From: Bdellovibrionales bacterium Ga0074139
GTDB lineage: Bacteria > Bdellovibrionota > Bdellovibrionia > Bdellovibrionales > Bdellovibrionaceae
Assembly (NCBI GenBank): GCA_001464795.1
Contig: LNEB01000007.1
Coordinates: 1 to 64,000, forward strand
Reading direction: 5' to 3'
Length of the DNA stretch: 64,000 nucleotides
A program made the translations under genes and the position numbers. The stretch's first letter is position 1, and each line of letters begins with the position of its first letter. This document shows, one piece after another, positions 52,440 to 61,670 of the stretch. The notes below the pieces were generated by a model. The model saw nothing but the letters and a program-made list of their open reading frames with translations, was not told the origin of the DNA and ran no database searches.

Positions 52440-53306
52440 GAATTCAAAATTATGAAAGCTAAATGTCCGAGTGGTGCAATCCATTAAAGATTGTTGCCAT
52501 GGCCTTGGGTTGTTTAATAACGAGGCCTGGGTTGGATTGATTTGAATCTCAAACAATAATTGACCGTCCAGCACGTTTGTCAGTCCCTCGAAGTTAGCGC
52601 ACTGAGGGCTTTCCCATGAAAGCTGCATTCTTTCAATTTTCACCTGAAACATTTTTGAAAGGTTCAAGTAATTGTAATTGGATTCCAATTGAAGATTCCA
52701 AATCTGATCCTGAATTTGCAATAAGCCTGTGGAGTCATGGGTCATAAAATAGGACAAACCCGATGACTGGACTTCAAAGATTTGCTTAGAAGAATAAGTG
52801 AAATTTTCAAAATTTCGTTGGATTTGAAATTGATCCACGTTGGAAGTGGTTTTTAAAACATTATCTTTAAACTTACTTAAGTGAAAACCCGAACTGTTTC
52901 GGCCACTGACACTGATGATATTTTGCATATCAAATTCAGCCGTATTGCCGCTAAGAACAAGCTCCAAAGTCCAATTCTGATTGGATATTTGAGTCAACGA
53001 TCCTTGAATGAAATTGAACTGCTGCTGGACCGAACATTCAGCATGCAAGAAATCACCCACAGGCTGAGCCAAAATTTCTTTATTCTGCAGTTTTTCTAAA
53101 CAGAGCCTGACCAGGCTTCCCATTTTTTCAACATTTTGCACAGATAGAATCGACAGGCCGTAGGATCCCACATTCAATGACTTAGCACCTGGAACTGATT
53201 GAGAACCCGGCCCCGAGGAATTACGATTGGGACTTGCGAGTTTGTTGTCCTTGGGCTGACAGGCCAAGATCATAAGTGAGATGGAAATTAAAAAAAGATG
53301 TTTCAA
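52428..53306 (-). CDS. Lipoprotein of unknown function
   Basis: The 292-residue lipoprotein has lipobox ILAC (Cys16) and a Ser/Asn/Pro/Gly linker to about residue 40. The remainder is strand-rich (LELVLSGNTAEF, NLQLESNYNYLNL) with cysteines around residues 70, 90, 236 and 278. It overlaps the convergent EEP lipoprotein gene by 12 bases. No family is recognised. Confidence 0.75.
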   Translation of the reverse strand: MKHLFLISISLMILACQPKDNKLASPNRNSSGPGSQSVPGAKSLNVGSYGLSILSVQNVEKMGSLVRLCLEKLQNKEILAQPVGDFLHAECSVQQQFNFIQGSLTQISNQNWTLELVLSGNTAEFDMQNIISVSGRNSSGFHLSKFKDNVLKTTSNVDQFQIQRNFENFTYSSKQIFEVQSSGLSYFMTHDSTGLLQIQDQIWNLQLESNYNYLNLSKMFQVKIERMQLSWESPQCANFEGLTNVLDGQLLFEIQINPTQASLLNNPRPWQQSLMDCTTRTFSFHNFEFLFY

Positions 53307-53373
53307 AAAACCCCCTGTTCAGTGGTCATTAAGATTCATCCCATAGTTTAATCACCTTGTCTTGTGGGATTGA

Positions 53374-54522
53374 TCAGTCTTGATGGGATCTTGAAAAAAC
53401 CAAGGATTTAACCTCGAGACCCCCATGTAAAAACTCTCTGGAGCTTGTGAGCCCATAACCTGTGCCGCTTAGCATTGCTGATCGTGGCACTAAAAACAAA
53501 GCTTTCACAGGTTGAAAAATCTGAAGACTGGCTGAGACCAAATCCTGTAAAGACTTTACTTCAAGGCGCTCTCCGAAGGGAGGATTGCTAATTAAATAAA
53601 CAGGCCGAGAGCTTGTGTAATTCAATTTTGAATTCAGCAAATCATTTTGCTGAAGTTTTAAATGATCTCGTGATTTAAGGTTATCTTTTGCCACTTGAAC
53701 CATCTCTGGGCTTTGATCATAGCCTTCATGAAAACCAAACAACCCATTGGAAGGTCGTTTTAAATTTTTCCACCATTCTGATTTTAAAAACCCGGGCACG
53801 GATACGAGCTCTTGATAGGAAAATTTTCTATCAATAATGACCTGATTCCACGTCAGCGATTCACTTAAAAAAGTTCCTGAACCCATCATAGGGTCCACAA
53901 GAGTTGCAGACTGTAGTTCGGGACCCGTGAGTCCCAAAGTTAACTCGTGCAACAAAAGATGGGCTAAATTTTCCCTTAAAGGAGCAGAGCCTTTTTTTTC
54001 TGAAAGTCCACGTTTATAAAGAACTTCGCCAGACAAATCCCAACTGAGAGTGAATTGATCATCATAAACATCCACATAAAGTGTTTGTGCGTTTTCATCT
54101 GAGGATAGGTTCTTCCAATCTTCTTGGAAAACTCTTTCAATCATTTTTTCATTTTGCAAACGAGATTTCCGTGAACTGATCTGAAGGCGGATAGGCTTTT
54201 TTGTGAGGTCTTGCGGCCTGAGTCCTCGAATCCAGGTTTTGAGCTCACTGACGTGAGAGATTTTTTTTGATTTCCATCGCCATAAAATTCGCACAGTTGA
54301 TTTTACAAAATGGTTCAGTTGAAAACCAATACCAAGGCTTGTTTCAATTTCTACTCCACCCTTTTTTTTATCCAAAAATTGAATGGATTCAGAATGCGGC
54401 TTCATATCCGTGCCCAGCAACCAAGGAGATAGGGTTTTTAATTCTTCTTCTAGGTAAGATTCAAAACCCATAGGACAAATAAGAAAAAATTTTTCAAGAT
54501 TCTTTTCTGTTTTCAATTTCAA
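53374..54522 (-). CDS. THUMP-type RNA methyltransferase, RlmL-like
   Basis: RlmL N-terminal-type enzymes methylate G2445 of 23S rRNA. The 382-residue protein has an N-terminal THUMP-like region (about 15-135), then a SAM-binding core with MMGSGTFLSESL, FGFHEGYDQSPEM and the catalytic NPPF motif (LISNPPFGERL). The length fits the methyltransferase without the RlmK half. The precise site is inferred. It overlaps the MFS gene by 29 bases. Confidence 0.85.
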   Translation of the reverse strand: MKLKTEKNLEKFFLICPMGFESYLEEELKTLSPWLLGTDMKPHSESIQFLDKKKGGVEIETSLGIGFQLNHFVKSTVRILWRWKSKKISHVSELKTWIRGLRPQDLTKKPIRLQISSRKSRLQNEKMIERVFQEDWKNLSSDENAQTLYVDVYDDQFTLSWDLSGEVLYKRGLSEKKGSAPLRENLAHLLLHELTLGLTGPELQSATLVDPMMGSGTFLSESLTWNQVIIDRKFSYQELVSVPGFLKSEWWKNLKRPSNGLFGFHEGYDQSPEMVQVAKDNLKSRDHLKLQQNDLLNSKLNYTSSRPVYLISNPPFGERLEVKSLQDLVSASLQIFQPVKALFLVPRSAMLSGTGYGLTSSREFLHGGLEVKSLVFSRSHQD

Positions 54523-55639
54523 TTCTCCATAAACAAATTCCGCTAACTAACAAAAATACAAAAGCCATATGAAAAGCAAATTTTAATCCCATTATATCTG
54601 AGATCTTTCCAACCACGACGTGCATGATCACGATCAGTAGGGATTGAATTCCAATTAAATAGGAAAACAAAACACCCTCTTGCCCCCTAAAAAGCTGAGC
54701 CATATAGGAGCTGCAAACAGGGTAAAATAAAGACATACACAAACCTGTTAAGGTAAAAAACCAAGGGTTCGCATAAAGACCTAAATTCAAAGTGAAGAAA
54801 CTAAGAACAAGAGAAACTGAAAGCTGCAAACTAGCTGAACCAGGCCACTGGAAAAATGCACCAAAAACCCGGCCTGATAGTAAGCCTAGAAAAAACCCAG
54901 TGACATACCGACTGGCCTCGCTTGAAGAAATACCAAACTCTCTGATGGAATAAAGAGACAACCGAGATCCCACTAAGATCTCTGCAATCACATAAAAACC
55001 TAACAGTCCACAGGCCAGAACAATTTTTTTTGAGATTTGTCCATTAATGGGTTTTGTTGGATCCGTTTTGTTTTCTTCCAGACTTCCAAGGGAATTATCT
55101 TTGACCCAATAGTAACTGCTTACAAACAAAACAAGTGGTAAAAATCCCGTAATGAAAAAAAAGTTTTTCCAGTCAAGCCCCGCATCAAGTCCGATTCCAA
55201 CAGATAATGGGGCTAGAAAACTGGCCACACCGTACATTGAATGCATTCCCGACATGGCTTTGGTTCGGTACTGCTGGGGTGCCAAGGCCACCAAAGAATT
55301 TTGTGCCACTCCCATAAATCCCATGGCACTTCCCATGACCCCAGTAAAAAAAATAAGCACAGCAAAGTTGGGGCTTTGGGACATGCCCCATAAACCAATG
55401 GTAAAAAGAAATAAAGAAAAAGAAAGCAACTGTGTGTAAGAGAATTTTTTAAGAATGGGAATGGAGGCCAAACAAGAGAGAAAACCCATTATGGCAGAAC
55501 CTGAAAATAATAAAGAACCCATGGTATCTGAAATATTGTAAGTTTTTAAGATTTCAAAAAACAACGGACCGCGAAGATTGTCGCTCATCCCAAGTACAAG
55601 CATACTTAGGTAACACATAAGAAGAATAACAAATATCAC
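54494..55639 (-). CDS. Major facilitator superfamily transporter
   Basis: The 381-residue protein reads as twelve hydrophobic helices, with the cytoplasmic loop between helices 2 and 3 near residues 60-72 and a Lys-rich central loop near 185-205 (SLEENKTDPTKPING). Substrate unknown. It overlaps the lipoprotein stop by one base and the RlmL-like gene by 29 bases. The tight packing suggests one transcript from 59263 to 53374, though some functions look unrelated. Confidence 0.9.
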   Translation of the reverse strand: MIFVILLMCYLSMLVLGMSDNLRGPLFFEILKTYNISDTMGSLLFSGSAIMGFLSCLASIPILKKFSYTQLLSFSLFLFTIGLWGMSQSPNFAVLIFFTGVMGSAMGFMGVAQNSLVALAPQQYRTKAMSGMHSMYGVASFLAPLSVGIGLDAGLDWKNFFFITGFLPLVLFVSSYYWVKDNSLGSLEENKTDPTKPINGQISKKIVLACGLLGFYVIAEILVGSRLSLYSIREFGISSSEASRYVTGFFLGLLSGRVFGAFFQWPGSASLQLSVSLVLSFFTLNLGLYANPWFFTLTGLCMSLFYPVCSSYMAQLFRGQEGVLFSYLIGIQSLLIVIMHVVVGKISDIMGLKFAFHMAFVFLLVSGICLWRIEIENRKES

Positions 55640-57927
55640 TACTGAACCTGAACCTTAAGCTGATTAAGTGTTTTTAAAATTCTAAGTCGGTCAGAATAGC
55701 GGTCTTCCCACCAATCTTGCAAGAAGACTTTTGTACAACTTTTAACAGTGGGTATCTTTCCCGTCAAAACCATGCAGGCAAAACCTTGAGAGACTGCGTA
55801 TTTATAAGAATCATCAAGAAGAGTGTCAGGATTGCTTTTAAGGCTGTACTGAGCTTTAAAAAACTCGACAAACCGGCTTGAAGCTAACGTCAATTCCTCT
55901 TTTGATAATCGATCATCTTGATCCAAATCAAACTGAATATACATGCTTTCAATATAATGAAGAATTACAACCAGAGTTCGAATGTCTGAAGTCTCAATTT
56001 TACCAGGCTGGTTGATGGGATTTCTAGAAAAATTCATTAATTCAACATAGAACTCATCCCATTGCTTGGTATTCATAGCAGAAACATATTGATGCAAACC
56101 TGTGAGGTTTTTAAAAAACCTTGAGAAATGAACTTTAAGCTGTTTTTTAAAACAAGCTTCTTCAATCCATGGGTTATCGTAAACATCTTTTTCAAGCAAA
56201 TTACAGCCTCTAGCTGTCATGTGATATTGAATTCCCTTAAGGCCTGATAATCCAGAGGAAAAAATGATATTTACAAACTCGAAGACTTCCTGCCTGTCCA
56301 CGACAGAGTCTCCGTTGCCAGCCATTGTAAATTGATTGGCCTCAAAGAACGAGCGAGCTCCTGAATTTCCACCCCGAGGATCGAAGGCTTTCATTTGCTC
56401 ACCAAGAAGCTTGTAGTCATCATACCAATCCACCAAGGATTTTTCATTCAACTTTTCCTCAGCCATTTTTGCTGTTCTATTAATGCCGTAGCCTAGCATT
56501 AAACTTCTGGCTAAAGTTCGCATAACATTAAGACGAGCTAAACTGTACCAAGGCCAATCTTTGATTTTTTTCACATGGGAGACAAGTCTCAGCTCTCCTG
56601 TTGGTAAATAAAGCAATGGAATTTTTTGCTCTGTCAAGTGGTGCTTCCAGTCCTGCCAGGCCTCTGAAATCACTTTAGGTTGTGAAATAGAAAAGACACT
56701 TTCCTGTACCACTTGGTAGGTTTCAATCCTTTTTTTCAACTCGTCGTAATCAAAAACATCAGGGAACTGATCAATAAAATTTTGGGTGCTTTTCCAAATT
56801 TCATATTCATTTTTTAATGTGGCTAAATGTTTTTGATTGAGACCAATTACAGTTTGATCAGGTCTTAGCGATTCTCTTTCTAGAACCTTAATAACAATGG
56901 AGCGATAAAATTCATCAACAGCTTGACCCGTTATATTTTCAGGCAGAAGATTTCTTTCAGCTAGTGCGTAGAAGAAACTTTTTGTGTCAGCAAATAAAAT
57001 TTCTGAGGATTTTAAAACCCAAGAAGATTCTAAAAGCTTCAAAGTCAGAACTAAAATTTCATCACCAGAACGAATTCCTTGCTTAGAATAAATCTGAAAT
57101 TGATTAAACTGAAAAGTGTAAAGCATGTAAAAGCGGTGGATTTCAGAAACCATTCGAATGGCTTCTTTCCATTTTGCATAAGTATCAATTTCAATTTGAT
57201 TACCAAAAAGTATGTTTTTTGTAGACTTCACAAGCTTCATCCAAGCGTCTAACTGAAATCGACTGGGTTTTTCAATGTTGATAAATTTTTCGACTTCGAA
57301 AATTAAATTTGTAAAGTTATCCAAACTGTAATCAGAATTAGGTAGCTCTGTTTTTTTTAATAAATTATTCAATGATTGAAGCAGTTGAGCCTGGCCCTTA
57401 TTGATCAACTCAATGGGATGCTGATCAGATTCCTTGGTTATCAAAAGAAGGGACCAATAGGGTTTTAACTGATCAATTTCTACTTGCAGGGTTTCAGAGA
57501 AAGATATCAAGGACAACAGCTCTGATTTGCTCATACTAACTGATGATCCACCAAATAAGGCCGCTTTAAGTCTCATGAGTTCCTGAGCCATATTTTCTGA
57601 AACTCTTGTGTCATCTCCCAAAAATTTTCCAAAAAACTTTCTTAGATTGTCTGTCGTATAATTATTGGGATCATCAACAGAGGCTTTTGTTTTTGAAATG
57701 AAATACTCGAGACTGGATTGAAAACACTGAAGACTGGATTGCAATTGAAGCGGTGTTGTTGTTGATCGATCAAATTTTTTGATTGTATCAGTGGCTGTGT
57801 CCAAACAATCCAGTCTTGAATCTTCAAATTGCAAAACTTCGTCTTTTTTCTTGGTACTTTTTAAAAACTCTGAGCAAGAGAGCGAAAATAATAATGCTGG
57901 GAGTAATACAATCAATTTATAAAACAT
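55639..57927 (-). CDS. Large lipoprotein with two EF-hand calcium sites
   Basis: The frame opens at 57939, but the ATG at 57927 has GGAG upstream and starts a signal peptide with lipobox SLSC (about 18). The 762-residue protein is mostly helical. Two EF-hand loops are visible: GNGDSVVDRQEVFEFV near residue 540, and DLDQDDRLSKEEL near residue 690, which fit the DxDxDGxIxxxE pattern. Such sites suggest calcium sensing at the envelope. The start overlaps the upstream barrel gene by 11 bases, so the pair is coupled. Family unknown. Confidence 0.8.
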   Translation of the reverse strand: MFYKLIVLLPALLFSLSCSEFLKSTKKKDEVLQFEDSRLDCLDTATDTIKKFDRSTTTPLQLQSSLQCFQSSLEYFISKTKASVDDPNNYTTDNLRKFFGKFLGDDTRVSENMAQELMRLKAALFGGSSVSMSKSELLSLISFSETLQVEIDQLKPYWSLLLITKESDQHPIELINKGQAQLLQSLNNLLKKTELPNSDYSLDNFTNLIFEVEKFINIEKPSRFQLDAWMKLVKSTKNILFGNQIEIDTYAKWKEAIRMVSEIHRFYMLYTFQFNQFQIYSKQGIRSGDEILVLTLKLLESSWVLKSSEILFADTKSFFYALAERNLLPENITGQAVDEFYRSIVIKVLERESLRPDQTVIGLNQKHLATLKNEYEIWKSTQNFIDQFPDVFDYDELKKRIETYQVVQESVFSISQPKVISEAWQDWKHHLTEQKIPLLYLPTGELRLVSHVKKIKDWPWYSLARLNVMRTLARSLMLGYGINRTAKMAEEKLNEKSLVDWYDDYKLLGEQMKAFDPRGGNSGARSFFEANQFTMAGNGDSVVDRQEVFEFVNIIFSSGLSGLKGIQYHMTARGCNLLEKDVYDNPWIEEACFKKQLKVHFSRFFKNLTGLHQYVSAMNTKQWDEFYVELMNFSRNPINQPGKIETSDIRTLVVILHYIESMYIQFDLDQDDRLSKEELTLASSRFVEFFKAQYSLKSNPDTLLDDSYKYAVSQGFACMVLTGKIPTVKSCTKVFLQDWWEDRYSDRLRILKTLNQLKVQVQ

Positions 57928-59263
57928 GGGCCACTCCAACTAACAACCGATCATTATCAGCAAAAGAAGCCACATCATTCACATTGTCCACACTTAAGGG
58001 ACGAGCTTTTACAAATTGCATGTCGGTGTAAACCTGCCACCTGTTATTAATCTGAAAGGCACCACGGATTTGAATAAGATCAAACTGATTTTTATCACTG
58101 TGAGTCCAAGAAGAATCAAAATTAACAAACTGTGATCCATTCATTCGAAGCTGCATTTGGTGACGAATTTTATAGGCTTCCGTCATAGGATAACGATTGG
58201 AAATGGGGGCCCGGGTCTGGCTAGCCAAATCACCCACTTCTGTCACTTCTCCACCATCTACAGTTAAATATTCTAAACTCAGTTTATTTGATCTTTTTAA
58301 ATTCAATTGAATATAGGCACTCCAGATCTGAGCATCCTCAAACACGGGAACTGTCCACATGGGATCAGCAGCCCTGTTCGTAGGTTCATCTTGCACATAG
58401 GAAACACCTGATTCAATCAGACCTTCCCTGATGACCAGATCAGCCGTGACAACTCGGTGGTAAAGAACCTCAGGTAAAATATCAACCTGTCCTTCATCTG
58501 TGGCTAAAATATAGGCTCCATTATAAGAAAGGGCTAACTGATTCATAGGCTTATAAAAATATCCTGCACGGGTCAGAATTTTTTGCGCCCACATTTTTTC
58601 CACCACGCCACCCAGGGTGGATTGAGATACAATTTCAGAGTCCGGTGGGCGTTGAACATTATACTGTATTTTGGAATCCGATGTGGCATTAGGAAAAGGT
58701 CGAAAAGTATCGGGTGGTGTTTGAAACCATGGATTCTTACGACTGAAACGGCCTTGATCATCAATTTCAAAATTGGGCCCTTGATCAGGAATAAAAAGCG
58801 GCGACCAAATGGCTGACAATGAAAAATCTTTTTCATTCCGATTCCAATGAATTCCTGTCAGAGCTAAACTTTTCCGGTTTAAGGGATTCCATTTAAAAGT
58901 GGGCTCTATAATTCCAAAATCCCACCGACGATCAAGACCTGACCATAGCTGTTTTTTTCTCCCCAGAGAGAAAACCTCATTCTCTGAATTTTCATATTGG
59001 ACAGCGAAATCTTGGATTTTAATATAACTCAATAAGGGGGCACCCATGGCCATGACAATTTCGGAATCCACTAGAAAAGAGCGATTCTCTTCTTCGGATT
59101 TTGCGCGAAATCCTAAAAATTGGTACTGTGTTTGATCAGTGGCTGTGTACTCGGGAGAAACAAAGGATTCGTTTTGCAGAAGCAACTGGGAACGAATTTG
59201 TGCAAGAGCCACAGAGACGTGGGACAATAATAGGAATAAAACTGCATAATAGAAACGTACCAT
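57917..59263 (-). CDS. Outer-membrane beta-barrel protein candidate
   Basis: The frame opens at 59347, but the ATG at 59263 starts the signal peptide MVRFYYAVLFLLLSHVSVALA and gives 448 residues. Amphipathic strands alternate with Asn/Asp-rich loops (YQFLGFRAKSEEENRSFLV, LSLEYLTVDGGE, QWQVYTDMQFV), and the end reads NDRLLVGVAHVL. This is typical of outer-membrane barrels. Its stop lies inside the start of the EF-hand lipoprotein gene, so the two are translated together and probably form one envelope complex. No named family is recognised. Confidence 0.75.
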   Translation of the reverse strand: MVRFYYAVLFLLLSHVSVALAQIRSQLLLQNESFVSPEYTATDQTQYQFLGFRAKSEEENRSFLVDSEIVMAMGAPLLSYIKIQDFAVQYENSENEVFSLGRKKQLWSGLDRRWDFGIIEPTFKWNPLNRKSLALTGIHWNRNEKDFSLSAIWSPLFIPDQGPNFEIDDQGRFSRKNPWFQTPPDTFRPFPNATSDSKIQYNVQRPPDSEIVSQSTLGGVVEKMWAQKILTRAGYFYKPMNQLALSYNGAYILATDEGQVDILPEVLYHRVVTADLVIREGLIESGVSYVQDEPTNRAADPMWTVPVFEDAQIWSAYIQLNLKRSNKLSLEYLTVDGGEVTEVGDLASQTRAPISNRYPMTEAYKIRHQMQLRMNGSQFVNFDSSWTHSDKNQFDLIQIRGAFQINNRWQVYTDMQFVKARPLSVDNVNDVASFADNDRLLVGVAHVL

Positions 59264-59311
59264 CAGATCCAAAGAGTCCAAGTTCCATGCCTCGATGGGT
59301 CGCAAGCGGGA

Positions 59312-60394
59312 ATGCATAGGGCTGTCAATTGTCTGGTCACTTGCCAAATAAGGGCCGTTTGTGACAGCATCCTGGAAGTGATTCCTGCAAAAAGAAAAAA
59401 AATTTTGATTTTAAGATTTTCCAGTTTTGGTGATGTCACTCAGTGCCTTAGTGTTCCGTCTAAAATAAGATCTTTTTGGCCTGATGCTGAAATCGATTGG
59501 ATTGTTCGAAACGACTTAAAGTCACTTCTTGAAAATCACCCCATGATCAGCAAAATTATTTCCTTTCCAAGGAAGGCCAACTTTAAAGAACTTCTTTCAT
59601 TTGCTTGGAATTTACGCAAAGAAAATTACACCCATGTTTATGATGCTCATAATAGTACAAGATCCTGGGTGATCTCCTTGGTTTTACAACTGACCACTTC
59701 GGCCCAGATTCTAAGAAAAAGTCAAAAAAGAATTTTTCGAATTTTTTTATTCAAATTCAAAATCAACTTCTACCAAATGCCTCGAAGCGGTCAAAGAGAT
59801 CTTTTAGAGCCTCTGCAGTGTTGGGGAATGGATTCCACACTGCCACCTGTCCCTCAACTTTTTCTTGATTCAGCCGATCTGCAGTCCATTAAAGAATTAC
59901 TCCCCACCTCGGCTTTTATTGCGCTGGCTCCATCAGCTGCTTATGAATTAAAAAGATGGCCTCTCGAGCACTGGAAAAAATTAATTGAAATTGAAAGTTC
60001 AATGCATTTTGTTTTGCTTGGTGGACCTGAGGATCATTTCTTAAACGAAATTTTTTTGGCCTATCCCAGTCGAGTGACCAATTTAACAGGCAAAACAAAT
60101 CTCAGGCAAACGGCAGCTGTCGTGAAAAAATCAATTCTGCTTATTTCAAATGATACTGGCATACTGCATACTGCTGAACAGTTGGGCCACCCGGCTATCG
60201 CACTTATGGGGCCAGCTCCCTTTGGGTTTCCATCAAGACCTACAACGTCCATATTAGAATTGGATCTTAAGTGTCGTCCCTGCAGCAAGCATGGCCAAGG
60301 CCCCTGCGTAAACGTTGAGTTTCATAAATGCTTAAAAGACATAACACCCACATTAGTCAGTCAGACTTTTAGAAAAAGGCGATTGGAAGCATGA
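59312..60394 (+). CDS. Glycosyltransferase family 9, heptosyltransferase-like
   Basis: The family adds heptose-type sugars to the LPS inner core in the cytoplasm. The 360-residue frame opens at 59312; the GTG at 59378 (VIPAKRKKILILRFS) is a likely alternative start because the core fold begins there. Motifs: LRFSSFGDVTQCLSVPSKIR, the nucleotide-sugar region LAPSAAYELKRWPLEHWKKL, and SNDTGILHTAEQLG. Cysteines near the C-terminus (CRPCSKHGQGPC) recur in the family. Its last four bases overlap the Kdo transferase start. Confidence 0.88.
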   Translation: MHRAVNCLVTCQIRAVCDSILEVIPAKRKKILILRFSSFGDVTQCLSVPSKIRSFWPDAEIDWIVRNDLKSLLENHPMISKIISFPRKANFKELLSFAWNLRKENYTHVYDAHNSTRSWVISLVLQLTTSAQILRKSQKRIFRIFLFKFKINFYQMPRSGQRDLLEPLQCWGMDSTLPPVPQLFLDSADLQSIKELLPTSAFIALAPSAAYELKRWPLEHWKKLIEIESSMHFVLLGGPEDHFLNEIFLAYPSRVTNLTGKTNLRQTAAVVKKSILLISNDTGILHTAEQLGHPAIALMGPAPFGFPSRPTTSILELDLKCRPCSKHGQGPCVNVEFHKCLKDITPTLVSQTFRKRRLEA

Positions 60395-61659
60395 TCTCTT
60401 TTTTGTATTCCTGTGCCATGTCCATTCTTCAGCATCTGCTGCCAATCGTAAAATTCATTCCTCATAAAAAATTACAATATTTTGCTACCCATCAAGGCCA
60501 AGTGAATATTAATCAAGCTTTTCAATCGAAACCCATTTGGATTCATGCCTCCAGCGGAGAAATCGAGTATGCGGCTTCCTTGATTCGTGAAATTCGACTA
60601 ACGAACCCAGAAATTCCTATTCTTGTCACTCATACTTCACTTTCATCATTGAACGCACTTAAGAAATTAGATGTTCACGCTATCGGCGTTTTACCTTTTG
60701 ATCAAAAAAATTCAGTTAAGAAATTTTTAAATCGGGTTCAACCAAGAATTTGTTTACTAGCAAGAACTGACTTGTGGCCAGAAATGATTTCAGAACTTGA
60801 AAACAGAAAAATACCTTGCTGTTTATTTTCGGCAACGTTTGCTAAGGGTTCAAAAAAATCAGGATTTATTGCGAGTCTTTTTTTACGCCCTGCCATTCAA
60901 AAATTGACGCAAATTTATTATGTTGCCACCGAGGATCAAAATCTTTGTGAGCAACTTTATGGTCCCATTAAGACCGGTCTTGTATTGGGTGATACTCGCT
61001 ATGATCAGGTTGTTCACCGATTGCTCAATTCTAAAAAAATACCACTCCCCTATTTTGAAAAAATCCTTCTTCTTGGTTCCACCTGGGCAGAAGACGAGAC
61101 CGCCCTTATGGCTTCTGTGGCCCGACTTAAATCTTCAGGATGGAAGTTCATTTGGGTCCCCCATGAAGTTCATTTTAAGCCTATCAATCAGCTTCTTAGT
61201 CAGTTAAAAAATAAAAGCCTATCGGTAGGGCTTTATTCCTCTGATTTTGCGAATTGGAATTGGAAAGATTTTGATGTGCTGCTTGTGGATCAAGTCGGAC
61301 AACTGGCTTCCTTGTACTCTCATAGCCAAATTGCTTTTGTTGGAGGCTCCTTTAAAAAACAAGTTCACTCGGTGATGGAACCTTTAGCCGCTGGGTGCAC
61401 TGTTTTAGTCGGCCCCTATCACCACAATAACCGTGAAGCTCTTGAATTCAAAGAATTGGATTTTGTTATTGAAATAGATGCAGCTGTAGATTTGACCTCA
61501 ATCTGCCAGAAACTCATGCTTGACCATGACCGGCGAAAGTCGCTGATTTTAAGCCAAGTGGGGCTACGGACTGGGGCTACAAAAAAATTAATGGGTCAGC
61601 TAAAAACTATGGGGGTCTTTGATGCACACCCTCTTGAACAGCCCCTTGAGTCCAATTAA
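60391..61659 (+). CDS. waaA: 3-deoxy-D-manno-octulosonic acid (Kdo) transferase
   Basis: WaaA moves Kdo from CMP-Kdo to lipid A on the inner membrane. The 422-residue protein has an N-terminal membrane anchor (about 1-25), then the GT-B fold: WIHASSGEIEYAASLI (family pattern HAxSxGE), LGSTWAEDETAL, and FVGGSFKKQVHSVMEPLAAG followed by VGPYHHNN. Compared with the usual GGHN, the motif before EP is altered (VHS), so activity should be treated with care. It overlaps the glycosyltransferase by four bases and begins an LPS operon. Confidence 0.88.
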   Translation: MISFLYSCAMSILQHLLPIVKFIPHKKLQYFATHQGQVNINQAFQSKPIWIHASSGEIEYAASLIREIRLTNPEIPILVTHTSLSSLNALKKLDVHAIGVLPFDQKNSVKKFLNRVQPRICLLARTDLWPEMISELENRKIPCCLFSATFAKGSKKSGFIASLFLRPAIQKLTQIYYVATEDQNLCEQLYGPIKTGLVLGDTRYDQVVHRLLNSKKIPLPYFEKILLLGSTWAEDETALMASVARLKSSGWKFIWVPHEVHFKPINQLLSQLKNKSLSVGLYSSDFANWNWKDFDVLLVDQVGQLASLYSHSQIAFVGGSFKKQVHSVMEPLAAGCTVLVGPYHHNNREALEFKELDFVIEIDAAVDLTSICQKLMLDHDRRKSLILSQVGLRTGATKKLMGQLKTMGVFDAHPLEQPLESN

Positions 61660-61670
61660 ATTTCCAACCT

